DNA of 64,000 nucleotides, taken from Salinibacterium sp. ZJ70. GTDB taxonomy: Bacteria; Actinomycetota; Actinomycetes; Actinomycetales; Microbacteriaceae. How positions within the stretch are numbered: the first letter of the stretch is position 1; every line of letters starts with the position of its first letter. This document shows, in pieces, positions 1 through 10,020 of the stretch. The notes under the pieces were generated by a model. The model did no database searches, had not been told where the DNA came from, and saw only the letters and a list, made by a program, of their open reading frames with translations. Location: assembly GCF_011751865.2 (NCBI RefSeq), contig NZ_CP061770.1, positions 1,054,001 to 1,118,000 of the forward strand. Reading direction: 5' to 3'. The position numbers and the translations under genes are program-made.

Positions 1-319
1 CGCAGTCGTTGCACTTCATCTTCCTCGGGTCGAACTTCCAGAACGGATCGAGCCGGCGGCACTCGGGGCAGTAGTGGTACTCCGGGAACCGGACGACCGG
101 TACGTCTCCGATCTTTCGGCCGCTCGACGGGCTTCGGAAGGTGCGGACGCCGAGCGAGCGCGCGAGGCGGGGCTCCTCGATCTCGGGCGAGAACCTCTCG
201 TCCCAGGAGTCGATGCCGCAGATCATTAGACTCTGGTCGCCTGCGGGAAACAGCGATCCTACGCCGTACGTGGTGACGAGTTGGGACTGTCTGGCTTTGG
301 GACGGTCACTGGGCGCCAT
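1..319 (-). CDS. drmB: DISARM protein DrmB, N-terminal part (runs off the window)
   Basis: Only the first 106 codons are present; the gene continues past the left edge. The ATG at 319-317 overlaps the end of drmA by 14 bp, so the two are translationally coupled. The visible part has the DrmB opening: TTYGVGSLFPAGDQSLM near residues 16-32, a SWDE motif, then RLARSLGV, FRSP and VVRFPEYHYCPEC, followed by a second Cys pair (CNDC). The two Cys pairs look like a zinc-binding module. In the family, DrmB is a DUF1998 protein that works with the DrmA helicase in DISARM. The DUF1998 domain lies outside the window, so it is not seen here. The N-terminal motifs and the position directly after drmA make the call fairly secure. 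Confidence 0.85.
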   Translation of the reverse strand, partial: MAPSDRPKARQSQLVTTYGVGSLFPAGDQSLMICGIDSWDERFSPEIEEPRLARSLGVRTFRSPSSGRKIGDVPVVRFPEYHYCPECRRLDPFWKFDPRKMKCNDC

Positions 320-3300
320 CGGGTGCCTCTTCCTTTCGACGACCGAGGGTGAGGATGCGGAGTGTGCTCTCGCGATCCACGTTCCGAAGGCTCGTGAGCG
401 TGGGCCACGGAGTGCGCTGGGGCGGGAAGCTCGCGATGAGCGGCTCGCCGTTGTCCACCAGCTCGCTGCCCGCTGGCACCATCAGCGACCTGATGTCCTC
501 GTTGTTCGGGTGCCAAAGGCCGTACCGCGAGAGCCCTTCTGCTGCCGCTGCTTCCCACTGGTGAGATAGCTCTTCGGCAGCTCGTTTGAGCTCCGACTCG
601 ATCTCGGCTCGGGGTTCGGCGCCCGTCATGTGCAGACGTTTGACGAGGATCTGCGTCAGGCCCTTGAGCGCGCCGTCGACGGCGGGAACGTTGACGGCCG
701 TATCGGGCGCAGCACCCGGCACGGTGTGCCGCGCGAGAATCGTGAGAACGCCGTGGAGCCCGCGATCGAGTGCCCTGGGGGCGAATGGAGTCGCTCCCGT
801 CGCCTCCACCTGCCGGTAGAGCGCACGGTGGTATGTCGTGAACGCTTCGAAATGCGAGAGATCTCTTGAACGCGAGGCGTTGTAGAGCGTGACGACCAGA
901 CCAGGGTGCCTGCGTCCCACGCGGCTTGTGGCCTGGATGTACTCGGATGTCGTCTGAGGCTGTCCCATCACCGCCATTAGGCCCAGTCGGTCGACGTCGA
1001 CGCCGACCGAGATCATGTTGGTGGCGAGCACGGTGTCGGCGGCGAGCGGATCCGGATACGAGAGCGAGACCGCGTCGAGCTCGACGGGGATCTCGCTCGA
1101 CTTCACCCGCGATGTGAGCTCGCGAGGCGCCTCGGTGGCGCGCGGCGGCCGACCATGGCGCGTGGCGACGACGCCAATGCGGTCGCGGACGTCGTCGATC
1201 GACTGGATGTACGCCGCCCCGAGCACGCGGAGGCTGTTGAAGTAGCCGAGGAGGGTCCAGTAGGCGTCCTTCACCTCGTCTGGCGCGTCGAGTTCTGCCC
1301 CGGCCTGCAGCAGCGCGGCGTAAGTACGGACGAGGAGCGTGGCATGACTCGTGCTCGGGGCCATCACGCCGACGTACTGTCGTGTGCCCTTCCTGTCGCG
1401 CGGCGCCTCCACGGCGAAGAAGGAGTCGCTCGCGTCGAGACCTGGCGGGGGGAACTGCATCGATTCGCGCGCGAAGACGGCAGCAACCTGATCTCGCGCG
1501 CGACGGATCGTGGCGGTCGAGGCGACGAGCTTCGGACGGTGACCCTCCAAAGAGGTTGCGAGATGGTCCACCGCGGTCTCGTACAGTCCCACGAGCGTGC
1601 CGAGCGGCCCGCTGATCAGGTGGAGCTCGTCCTGGATGATCAAGTCCGGCGCGAGCGCTCCCCCTGTTCCAAAGAATCGGCCGCTCTGCTCGTTCCAAGC
1701 GAGCATTGCGAACTTGTCGACGGTTCCGATGATGAGGGACGGGCGGTAGGCGTAAACATCCGAGTCGATGAGGTGAACAGGGAGTCCGCCCGAGAATCGG
1801 CATGATGAGGACGGGCAACGGACGATCAACCGGCTGCGGTCGGTTTCGGTGTCGTACTGATTCTCGTCAAGGCTGCTGCCACACCACGGACACTTCAGCA
1901 GCTGGACCGGGTCGCCCAGGTCTCCGACGTCCTCGCCGCGGCGGCGCTTGTTCAACGCCCGGCGAGCGTTCTCGACACTGTTCGGTGTCGCGCTCTGCCC
2001 GACCCAGAGCCCTATCGAGTAGGGCGCGGCGTTGGACAGCTCGGGACGTGTGGTCCGAAGGTCCTCGAGCGCACAGATCAGTCCTGCGGCGCGCTCGAAC
2101 TGCTGCAGCGTTAGCAGCCGGAGCGTGTAGCGCATGATGACGCCGACGCCAGCGCCATCTTCGCCGGGCCCAAGCCTGCGGATACGGCGAAGCGTGAGCG
2201 AGAAGGCGATCAACCCCAGATAGGCCTCTGTCTTGCCGCCACCGGTGGGGAACCAGAGGAGGTCGGCGAGGTCGCGCTCGGGGCTGGACGGGTCGCTCAA
2301 TCCTTCGAGGTTGAAAAGGACGAACGCGATCTGGAACGGGCGCCACTCAGCTCGAACGTCGTTCGACGGCGCGGTGGCGCCGCTGCGGATCATCTCCTGG
2401 CGTCGGCGCTGCTGCTGCATCGCCGCATTCATGAGCCGGAAGGCGAGTGCGGCGTCCTCGTCGGACTCGAGCAGTGTGATTCCGCGCCGGATGCGCTTCG
2501 CTGCCTGCTCCGCGAGGTCGAGGTGCTGATTCGCAGTTTCCGCAATTGGGCCAGCGAGCTCCTGCGCAGCGCGACGGCGCTGGGAGCCGATCCACGACTC
2601 GTAGCGGCCAGCGAGGTCGCTGAGCGCACGCATGCCTCGTCCTTCAGCGAACTCGCCCATGTCGAGCGCGGAGACGCCTTCGACCTCCGCATCCGCGAGG
2701 GGCAGCTCGTGCGACGGGAAGAACGTCGTCTCGACGTGCGTGACCCTGGGGCTCTCGTCCCATGTCACGGCGACACCGTGCCCGACGGCCAGGTGGCGCT
2801 CTTGCCGGTAGAGAAGTTCTCCGCTGCGCTCGTCCTCGTCGAAGTGATCGAGTCGCTGCCGCGGACGGCGGTCGACGAACATTCCGTCGATGGTCTTCGC
2901 TGAGATCGTCGGACGGAACCAACAGAGATGGTCTGCGCGCCCCTTCTCCGTTCGCTCTTGCGTGTTCACCAGCACGACGGTGATGCTGACGACTTCGTCC
3001 ACGGCGTCGCGGATCACCCAACGCAAGAGAAGCCCGGGTGCGACTTCGCGCTCGTCGACGCCCGGGCGCACCTGCACCTCAATGGGCTCGGGGCGGACTG
3101 AATCCGCTGCCCATGAACCATGCCTGCCGCCGCCACGGGTGGCAACGTCGTCGTCACCGGGCTGCATCGGCTGCTGCTCGGCCGGTGCGTATCGTGTTGC
3201 TCCGACCGAGATTGAGACGCGCTGCGTGCCCGAAGAGACCCCAAAGGTCATTCCGACTGAGGACGGGTACCGGAGGTGCGCGAACGAGACCCCCGGGTCG

Positions 3301-3521
3301 GAGTCGCCTTCGATCGACGGGGATTCGTCTTCCGGAACCTCGTCGGCGAAAACGGGGGCCGCGTCCTCGCTCGATACTGAGCGGGGGTGCAGGATGCCGA
3401 CGATGTAGCGGTCGAGCGGTGCCTCCTCGATGGTCGCGTCGGCCTCGGTGCCGTGCAGATCGGCGATAAGGGCGTCAACCATGGCGGTGCGCGCCTGGTA
3501 CCAGGGATCCAACCGGGTCAT
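306..3521 (-). CDS. drmA: DISARM helicase DrmA
   Basis: A 1071-residue superfamily 2 helicase of DISARM type. The ATG at 3521 overlaps the TGA of the preceding UvrD gene (ATGA); a longer in-frame extension exists but would lie inside that gene. Visible motifs are Walker A in LLWFPTGGGKTEAYLG (Lys about 430), four cysteines in CPWC and CPSSSC (544, 547, 569, 574), a DELH box at 631-634 inside IIQDELHLISGPLG, STAT near 667, and the C-terminal motif NMISVGVDVDRLG with YIQATSRVGR near 860-870. The PTGGGKTEAYLG and DELHLISGPLGT blocks are typical of DrmA, and drmB follows with an overlap. In characterised DISARM, DrmA and DrmB form the DNA-engaging core that acts on incoming phage DNA. The length is normal for the family and no break is seen. 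Confidence 0.88.
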   Translation of the reverse strand: MTRLDPWYQARTAMVDALIADLHGTEADATIEEAPLDRYIVGILHPRSVSSEDAAPVFADEVPEDESPSIEGDSDPGVSFAHLRYPSSVGMTFGVSSGTQRVSISVGATRYAPAEQQPMQPGDDDVATRGGGRHGSWAADSVRPEPIEVQVRPGVDEREVAPGLLLRWVIRDAVDEVVSITVVLVNTQERTEKGRADHLCWFRPTISAKTIDGMFVDRRPRQRLDHFDEDERSGELLYRQERHLAVGHGVAVTWDESPRVTHVETTFFPSHELPLADAEVEGVSALDMGEFAEGRGMRALSDLAGRYESWIGSQRRRAAQELAGPIAETANQHLDLAEQAAKRIRRGITLLESDEDAALAFRLMNAAMQQQRRRQEMIRSGATAPSNDVRAEWRPFQIAFVLFNLEGLSDPSSPERDLADLLWFPTGGGKTEAYLGLIAFSLTLRRIRRLGPGEDGAGVGVIMRYTLRLLTLQQFERAAGLICALEDLRTTRPELSNAAPYSIGLWVGQSATPNSVENARRALNKRRRGEDVGDLGDPVQLLKCPWCGSSLDENQYDTETDRSRLIVRCPSSSCRFSGGLPVHLIDSDVYAYRPSLIIGTVDKFAMLAWNEQSGRFFGTGGALAPDLIIQDELHLISGPLGTLVGLYETAVDHLATSLEGHRPKLVASTATIRRARDQVAAVFARESMQFPPPGLDASDSFFAVEAPRDRKGTRQYVGVMAPSTSHATLLVRTYAALLQAGAELDAPDEVKDAYWTLLGYFNSLRVLGAAYIQSIDDVRDRIGVVATRHGRPPRATEAPRELTSRVKSSEIPVELDAVSLSYPDPLAADTVLATNMISVGVDVDRLGLMAVMGQPQTTSEYIQATSRVGRRHPGLVVTLYNASRSRDLSHFEAFTTYHRALYRQVEATGATPFAPRALDRGLHGVLTILARHTVPGAAPDTAVNVPAVDGALKGLTQILVKRLHMTGAEPRAEIESELKRAAEELSHQWEAAAAEGLSRYGLWHPNNEDIRSLMVPAGSELVDNGEPLIASFPPQRTPWPTLTSLRNVDRESTLRILTLGRRKEEAPDGAQ

Positions 3522-5308
3522 GATGCAGCCTTCCAGTCGATGTGAAGAAATCCTGAGATCCTGGGCGCCAGCCAGAGGCCCCAAGGCGCGGCGATGGAGT
3601 CGTTTCGCTCCGGGATCGTGATCGGCGGGTGCCCCACGGCGCCGCGGAGCGACGGCCACACCGGCCGTGCCCGATCATCGGTCTTGAAGCGTTGGCGAGC
3701 GATCGCGGCTCCGAAAGCTTCGGAAGTGACCGCGACCTCGATGCCGCCGAGACGGATGGAGTACACGGGGAGGTCGAGCGTCGAGCGGCGAGGGTTCATG
3801 ACGAGGTCGAGATCCACCGAACCCGAGGTTGAGGTGAGGAGTGCGTCCTGTGCTCGTAGGCCATCCTCGCCCTGCAGCTCGAACGGTGCGACGTCCGACG
3901 GCATGAGCTCGATGGCAGTTACTCCGCCTTTGAACCCCTTGCGCACCCAGCGGGTGCCGCCGGTCGGGGAAACTGTCGAGGTCAGCCCGGCATCGGACGG
4001 TCCCGTAGCCCGCACGATCCTGCCCGCAGCTCTCGTCAGCGCGACGAACTGCACCCGCGCGGCTTCGGTTGCGGCCGAGGCGTCTTCTTCGTCTGCGAAT
4101 CGCTCAGGGAAATCCACGAGCACGACGTTGTCGAACTCGAGCCCCTTCGCACGATGGATCGTCGAGACGACCATTCCCGCCGTCTGCTGTCCAGTGAGGG
4201 CGGGCACGAGCGAGCGCCGGATCGCCAGGCGCGCAGCGAGGTGCGTGAGGTCCAACTCGGAGCTTCGGGCGTCGGTGACGGCCCGGAGTGCCCGCCACAT
4301 GTCGGCGCTGGGATGCATAGGACCGGAACCGGAGACAGCCTCCTCGAACTCCGAGCGGCTGATCCCGCGTCGAGGATGCCGCCCGAGCGCCTGCGCGATC
4401 CACCCCGCATAGGGGATGTCCCGCGGACTCCGCCGGAGCTCGACGGGATAGCCGGATGCGCCCAACTGCTGAGCGATCAGCAGCGCCTGTCCGTTCGTTG
4501 AGGTCAAGAATGCTGTTGTGCCCTTCCACCGAGCCGCGGCTGTCGCCGTCTCCGAGATGTCGCCAGCGACGACGAGCGACGCGCGGAACTTCGCGATTTC
4601 GCTCCTCTCATCCGCGGTCAGGGCAGAGGAACGAAGACTGATCGCGGCGAAGGTCTCGCGAGTACGTGCGCGGTACTGCCCGGTAAGGACCCGCTGCTCG
4701 GCTCCGTGCTCGGAGTAGGCATGATGCAGGAGCTCGACCGCAGTGGTCTTCGACGCAGGTGAAGGGGAGCCGTCCCGATCGCGGATCTGGAAGTCGTAGA
4801 TCCCTTGGGCGAGATCACCGAGAAGGGTGAACCCCGCCTTTGGGTCGAGTCGTTCGAGGAGCGCGTCCAGCAGGTCGGCGCGCACACCGACGATGTCCTG
4901 CACCTCGTCAACCACGAGGTGTAATAGGTCCTCGAGTCGCGGCCAATCGTCTTCACTCAACAGCCGTCGAGCTTCGACGACGCGCTGGTCGAACGACATT
5001 CCGGAGAAGTCGTCCGATCCCAGATCACGGATGATGTCCGCCGCGAGCGAGTCCAGGGTCTGGATCGTCGCCGGGGGCAGCGACTTCGCGCGGAGCCGGC
5101 GGTCGACGGCGTCGACGGCGGCGTTCGAGAAGCTGATCACGAGGAGCTCGCTCTCGATCGCGAGACCTTCGTCCTCAACCAGGTGCTCGAGGAGCGCCGA
5201 GACGGTCTCCGTCTTCCCCGCGCCCGGCCCCGCGGTCACGACCTGCCGCGTTCCGTATCCGATCTCCACGACTGCGCGCTGGCTGTCGTCGAGCTCAGTG
5301 ACCGTCAC
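3518..5308 (-). CDS. UvrD/Rep-like superfamily 1 helicase of the defence operon
   Basis: A 596-residue SF1 ATPase. The GTG start at 5308-5306 overlaps the TGA of the upstream GHKL-helicase gene (GTGA), and the 3' end overlaps the drmA start, so three genes are coupled in a row. Motifs: Walker A GPGAGKTET (Lys 32), SFSNAAVDAVDRRL (motif Ia region), VVDEVQD at 132-138 (Walker B with the UvrD Gln), a STIHRAKGLEFDNVVLVDFP block, and VQFVALTRAAGRIV near the C-terminal helicase motif. After the helicase core come about 170 residues I cannot assign. It is shorter than housekeeping UvrD (about 700-1100 residues). Its role is inferred: translocation on or unwinding of DNA together with DrmA/DrmB. This gene is not part of canonical class 1 DISARM. 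Confidence 0.82.
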   Translation of the reverse strand: MTVTELDDSQRAVVEIGYGTRQVVTAGPGAGKTETVSALLEHLVEDEGLAIESELLVISFSNAAVDAVDRRLRAKSLPPATIQTLDSLAADIIRDLGSDDFSGMSFDQRVVEARRLLSEDDWPRLEDLLHLVVDEVQDIVGVRADLLDALLERLDPKAGFTLLGDLAQGIYDFQIRDRDGSPSPASKTTAVELLHHAYSEHGAEQRVLTGQYRARTRETFAAISLRSSALTADERSEIAKFRASLVVAGDISETATAAARWKGTTAFLTSTNGQALLIAQQLGASGYPVELRRSPRDIPYAGWIAQALGRHPRRGISRSEFEEAVSGSGPMHPSADMWRALRAVTDARSSELDLTHLAARLAIRRSLVPALTGQQTAGMVVSTIHRAKGLEFDNVVLVDFPERFADEEDASAATEAARVQFVALTRAAGRIVRATGPSDAGLTSTVSPTGGTRWVRKGFKGGVTAIELMPSDVAPFELQGEDGLRAQDALLTSTSGSVDLDLVMNPRRSTLDLPVYSIRLGGIEVAVTSEAFGAAIARQRFKTDDRARPVWPSLRGAVGHPPITIPERNDSIAAPWGLWLAPRISGFLHIDWKAAS

Positions 5309-8300
5309 ACGCGCCTCCAGAGGTGCTCGAACTGGTTGAACGCGAGGAGGTCACCGAACTGGTCAAAGTTGTCCTTGACATTGACGATCAGTACCCGATC
5401 CGAGCCTCCGTTCTTGGGGCCGCGGAGACCTCGCCCCACCATCTGCTGGTAGACGTTCGGACTGAACGTCGGGCGGGCGAGATAGACCGCACGGACGTTG
5501 GGGGCATCGAAACCCTGGATCAGCACGCCGAAGTTCGTGAGCACGCGGATGCGCCCGGCCTTGAATTCGTCGATGTAGTGGCGCCGTGCCGCGGGCTCGG
5601 TGTCCGAGGAGATGGAGACAGCGGGCACGCCGCGCTGTGTCAGGAGTCCTGCGAGCACTCGAGAGTTCTCGACCGAGGGGCAGAACACGAGCATCGTCCA
5701 GGACGGATCCTGCGAGCAGATCGAGTTCACCAGCCGCTGTGTGCGATCGAGGTCGGAACCGATGCGCTCCGAGACGGCCGCGGGGAGAAGGCGACTGCGC
5801 TCGATCGCGGTGACGTCCTCGACGGACAGGTGCACGTCGACGCCGTCGAGCAGCATCTGGTCCACGTGTGCCAGCACTCCCATCTCCTGCAGTTCGCCGT
5901 ATGGGTCGTCATCGTTGCGGAACGACCCACGGTCGAGCCGGTTGTGGTCGTAGCGGAGCGCGAGGCGCTTCGTCTCCTCTTCGGAGGTCCCTCGGAACGG
6001 TGTTGCTGTCAGTCCCATGAGCGGTTTGCGCTCCGCGGTGTTGCGACCACGGGTTCCGCGCCCAAGCCACTCGAGCACCTGCGTGTATTCGCTGGCGATG
6101 GACTGGTGCGCCTCATCGATCACGACGACGCTCGGATTGCGCAGCCACTCGTACTGCTCGGCTGATCGTCGCGTGATCGCGAGCAGCTTGGCGTCGGTGG
6201 CGATGATGAGCTGGAAGGTATCGGGCTCCTCATCGACCTCGTTCGAGGCCCAGAGGCGGCCGAGACTCATCGGAGTACCCGAACCGATCGCGCGCCAGAC
6301 GTAAGTCCAGGTCTCTGCCGCCTGTTCGCAGAGCTCGTCGCTCTGGGCGATCCAGATCAGTGGCCGGTCGAGCGGAATGTCTCCAGCCTTCACCCCTTCG
6401 ATGAGGGCCTGAACCGTAACGCGGGTCTTGCCCGCTCCGGTCGGCAGTGAGACCATGCCGCGGTCCTTACCGACCCCCTTGAGCAGCGCGGCGATCCGCA
6501 GCGTTACCTGCTCCTGGTAGTCGTGCAGCGGTTTGAGATCGACGGGACCGTCGATGTGTTCGATCGCCGGGCGTCGCGCCTCCGGGAACCCGGCCCACTC
6601 GACGGGGAAGCCGAGCGATCGGACCCAGGCGCGGGTGCGCTGACGTCCTGTGAACTCGCGCGGCGGTTCTAGTCCGCGCTCCTCGAGCGCGGGACGCAGC
6701 TGCTTGAGGATCGACACTCCGTGCACGGCACGCGCGAGTGCGGCGATATCGCTGTCGGTGATGCCCTCGGGGCGAGCCTCCAGCGCCTTGACCGCTTGCG
6801 CGGGCACGATGCGGCGGAGAGCGTCGATGCCGACCGCGGAGACCAGTCGCTCGTCATCGTTTTGCGCGTGCGCGAGCTGGACGCGGAGCTCGTTCGCCTT
6901 CGATTTGGACATTTGGTCGAGGACCGACGAGATGTCGCTGTCGGACAGACCGAGTCCGGTGAGCTGCGAGACCTGTTGCAGCAGCGCGCGCTGGTCGTCG
7001 TGCGCAGTCGCATAGAGCGTGGAGCCCTCGCGGTAGAAGTTGATGCGCTTTGCGACCTGCCCTCGTGCCGTGGCGATCATCTTCTCGAGCGTGTCTACCG
7101 GCTGGAGCATCAGGTCCTGATCCTCGAGCTCCAGGTGAAGCTTGAGCGGCGGGAAGACGTCTGTGAGATACGACGGCTCGCCCGATGCCTTGATGACGAT
7201 CTCCTCTTGCAGGAGGTCGCTTCCCTTCCGCATACCCCAGTGTTCGATAAATCGATCGGCGTCCTCGGGGAGTGCCACGAGGGCGGCGGGGATCTGGGCC
7301 TCGAGCATCGATTCATACACGCCGCGATCCGATGTCACGCCGACGTTCTCCAGCTCGACCTGCTGCGTCGATCGACCGACGCGAACCATGACGGTTTCGG
7401 GTGTGTAGCGGGTCGGGAGCCAGGTGTAGAACTCGATGCGGCGGCTGTCCGCCTCGTCCGAACTGATCCAGCGGTCGGCGACTTCCTTGGCCTGCTTCCA
7501 GTCGTTTGCGCTCAGGTCGTCGGGGTCCTCGCGCAACTCAAGCATCTCTGCGAGCGCGCCTCCGACTTCGATCGCGGGGAGGATGCGCGGATCGATGTCT
7601 TCGCTTGCGCGCAGGGGCCGGGTGATCGGCATCACGCCGAACTCGGTGCGGACCAGTCCGTGGCGCTTGACGAACCACGCTTCCGGTCCCATCACGTGGT
7701 GGCGGCCGTACTGGCGATTGGTGGCGTGCTCGACGGTCCATTTGGAAGCGAACCCCTGAGCGATGAGATGCTCCGTGACGGCGATCCGGGCGTCTTCGCT
7801 CATCCGCAGCACCGGGTCGAGGGGCCATGGCGGGCGCGGGCCCGAGATCACGAGCTTGGAGCGCTCCGGCTTCATCGTGCTTTGCGCGCGGATAAAGGCA
7901 TCCGCGACCGAGTCCTCGTAGGAGTCGAGCCACGCCTCCTTGGGGGCATCGTGGCGGACGGTCGGGGCGTCGACCGCGCCGATTGCACGCAGGAGCTCGG
8001 CGTCCTCACGATGGAACGCCGGATCGATCAGGAACGCGCGATCGCGACTTCCGTCGGGAGGCACGATCGCGCCCGCGAGGAAGGAGTTGGCGGTGTCGGA
8101 CCATCCGCCGTCTCCTGTACGTACGCGGATTCGCGTCTCGAAGTCATCCCCGAGGTCCTCTCGGAGGATCGTGAGTGCGTGGTCCAGCGGGATGTCGCGC
8201 AGGACGTTCCAGATCTGTGCCCACAGCCGCCCCGTCTCGGACGCGACGCGGGAGTCCGTTACTCGCTTGAGCAGGGCGTGCAGCTCACCGGTGCGGTCCA

Positions 8301-10020
8301 TGATGACAACGCCGAGCTCTGCCAGCGCGTCCTTGACGCCCGGCAGCTCAGCGAGCTCGGCGTTCACGTAGGCGACGTCGTCACGCGCTTCTCCCGGAAT
8401 GCGCACGAACACCTGCCCGCGGCTCGGGGCGCTGAGTTCGCCGTTCTCGAGCAAGACGATCCGTGCACTCGCGAGCCCCTGATCGATGCGTCGGCGCTGG
8501 GTCGTATCCGCGACGTTTCGAAGCGACGAGGAGAGGCGCGCTGCGAAGGCGATGGCCGCAGCCGATGTCTCCACAGTCGGTTCAGGAACCAGAGCTTCGA
8601 GCCACGACTGCACGGAGTCGGCTCCCTTGCCCGGCCGGAGCCGCTCGACGCGATTCCTCCGCTCGGCGCTCCGGTAGGCGTCAGCGTGAACCCAGTCGGC
8701 GATTGGTGCGCCAGGAACTTCTGCCCAGGCGGCAAGCATCGCTTCGTCCATGTCGCCCAGCCACTTGAGCTCGGACGGCACGCGGAGCCGTCCGGTCCCG
8801 TCCGCGAGCGACGGGAGGCGACGCAGGTGATCGAACATGGGCTCGTTGAGAACCTCGTCGCCCCAGCTGCGGATCTCTTTGCCGCGCGCAGGCATCGCAT
8901 CCAGTGCGAGAACGCCCTCGCCCCGCTCGGAGAGACGCTGGATCGCCTGCCCGAAGAGCGCCGGGACCCGCTTCAGCAGCTCCTCGTTGAACCGGGACTC
9001 GAGGACGTGGATGCGATCCTCGGTGAGCTTCCAGGCCGCGTTAATGAGGCCCGACAGCGAGGTCTGCTCCTTGGTGGGGAAATAGGCCCAGAAGGTGCCG
9101 AGGTCGTTCTTCGGCGGGAGCTTGAGCGCGTACGAGACTGTCAGCCGCTTGCGTGCAGCGAGGCGGCCGGCTTCGTCCAGCGCCTTCGCGGACGGCTCGT
9201 GCTCGACCGATGCGATGGTCCAACGGCTCACGTTCCGTCCGGATCGGATGACCACGGTGCCGTCCGCTTCGATGGAGCGCTCGATCTCGCGCTCTGCCGG
9301 GCGCCCGGGGCGGTCCTTCCTGGCCTCCGGGTCGGATTCCGCGAGGTTGCGAATAGCAACGCGCTTGATGTGCGGCGAGAACAGGACAAACTCGTCAGGG
9401 AAGGCGTACAGCCGCTTGGAGAGTGAGTAATGCCCTTTCTGGTTGAGCGGGGCCACGATCACGGTGCTCGCCCAGGGCATGAGCGAAGCAAGAATCGGAT
9501 CCCGCTGCGCCTCGACGTTGGGGTCGACGGTCTTCGCGAGGCGCATGGTCGGGTAGATCGGGAACTCGTAGCCCTCGTCGAGGAGCGTCGCTTTCGACCA
9601 TTCAGCGTCGAAGGCGAGACCGACCGTGCGGCTCAGGATCATGGGTCGTGAGCTGATGGCCAGGATCGACTTGAATCCGATGCCGAACTTGCCGATCGAG
9701 TCGTCGTCCTTGTTCGAGATGTGGCTCGCCATGACGGCTTCCACACCCGCGCGGGTGAAGGGCTTGCCGTCGTTCGCGACGTAGAGTGCGTCGCGCGTCA
9801 GGACGATTTCGATGCGGCTACCGCCTTCACGCGCAGCGTCGACGGCATTCTGCGCGAGCTCCTCGATCTGCCGGTGCTCGTAGCCGCCGCCAGCGATCTG
9901 CTGCTCGATCCCGGCGTCTTGGTGCACGCGACTCGGCTGCTCCGCGTAAACACGAAGGCACGCGTCGGTTTGCTCCCAAACGACGTCGGCCAGCTCTTTG
10001 TGGTGGTCCCAGCCCTGCAC
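5305..10020 (-). CDS. GHKL (Hsp90/MORC-like) ATPase fused to a C-terminal SF2 helicase
   Basis: A 1571-residue protein with two motor domains. I chose the GTG at 10020-10018 because GGAG lies 7 nt upstream and the protein similarity begins just after it; the frame stays open further upstream into the intergenic region. The N-terminus is a GHKL ATPase: IEELAQNAVDAA (N box, residues 53-64), VANDGK (G1 type, 81-86) and GKFGIGFKSIL (G2, 110-120). The C-terminus is an SF2 helicase: SLPTGAGKTR (Lys about 1197), VVVIDEAHQS (about 1300), GLTATPF (about 1334), IQGFDAPNVRAVYLARP and QMVGRGLRG (about 1500-1530). The roughly 900 residues between are unassigned. GHKL ATPases of MutL/MORC/Hsp90 type are known beside helicases in restriction-like operons (work of Iyer, Abhiman and Aravind). 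I infer ATP-driven DNA clamping or sensing coupled to translocation. First gene of the left-facing arm. Confidence 0.85.
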   Translation of the reverse strand: MQGWDHHKELADVVWEQTDACLRVYAEQPSRVHQDAGIEQQIAGGGYEHRQIEELAQNAVDAAREGGSRIEIVLTRDALYVANDGKPFTRAGVEAVMASHISNKDDDSIGKFGIGFKSILAISSRPMILSRTVGLAFDAEWSKATLLDEGYEFPIYPTMRLAKTVDPNVEAQRDPILASLMPWASTVIVAPLNQKGHYSLSKRLYAFPDEFVLFSPHIKRVAIRNLAESDPEARKDRPGRPAEREIERSIEADGTVVIRSGRNVSRWTIASVEHEPSAKALDEAGRLAARKRLTVSYALKLPPKNDLGTFWAYFPTKEQTSLSGLINAAWKLTEDRIHVLESRFNEELLKRVPALFGQAIQRLSERGEGVLALDAMPARGKEIRSWGDEVLNEPMFDHLRRLPSLADGTGRLRVPSELKWLGDMDEAMLAAWAEVPGAPIADWVHADAYRSAERRNRVERLRPGKGADSVQSWLEALVPEPTVETSAAAIAFAARLSSSLRNVADTTQRRRIDQGLASARIVLLENGELSAPSRGQVFVRIPGEARDDVAYVNAELAELPGVKDALAELGVVIMDRTGELHALLKRVTDSRVASETGRLWAQIWNVLRDIPLDHALTILREDLGDDFETRIRVRTGDGGWSDTANSFLAGAIVPPDGSRDRAFLIDPAFHREDAELLRAIGAVDAPTVRHDAPKEAWLDSYEDSVADAFIRAQSTMKPERSKLVISGPRPPWPLDPVLRMSEDARIAVTEHLIAQGFASKWTVEHATNRQYGRHHVMGPEAWFVKRHGLVRTEFGVMPITRPLRASEDIDPRILPAIEVGGALAEMLELREDPDDLSANDWKQAKEVADRWISSDEADSRRIEFYTWLPTRYTPETVMVRVGRSTQQVELENVGVTSDRGVYESMLEAQIPAALVALPEDADRFIEHWGMRKGSDLLQEEIVIKASGEPSYLTDVFPPLKLHLELEDQDLMLQPVDTLEKMIATARGQVAKRINFYREGSTLYATAHDDQRALLQQVSQLTGLGLSDSDISSVLDQMSKSKANELRVQLAHAQNDDERLVSAVGIDALRRIVPAQAVKALEARPEGITDSDIAALARAVHGVSILKQLRPALEERGLEPPREFTGRQRTRAWVRSLGFPVEWAGFPEARRPAIEHIDGPVDLKPLHDYQEQVTLRIAALLKGVGKDRGMVSLPTGAGKTRVTVQALIEGVKAGDIPLDRPLIWIAQSDELCEQAAETWTYVWRAIGSGTPMSLGRLWASNEVDEEPDTFQLIIATDAKLLAITRRSAEQYEWLRNPSVVVIDEAHQSIASEYTQVLEWLGRGTRGRNTAERKPLMGLTATPFRGTSEEETKRLALRYDHNRLDRGSFRNDDDPYGELQEMGVLAHVDQMLLDGVDVHLSVEDVTAIERSRLLPAAVSERIGSDLDRTQRLVNSICSQDPSWTMLVFCPSVENSRVLAGLLTQRGVPAVSISSDTEPAARRHYIDEFKAGRIRVLTNFGVLIQGFDAPNVRAVYLARPTFSPNVYQQMVGRGLRGPKNGGSDRVLIVNVKDNFDQFGDLLAFNQFEHLWRRV

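Noticed and set aside
6721-9426. A 901-codon open frame on the plus strand opposite the GHKL-helicase gene
   Set aside because: It mirrors the codon structure of the real minus-strand gene, has no recognisable motif, and GC-rich DNA commonly leaves such frames open.
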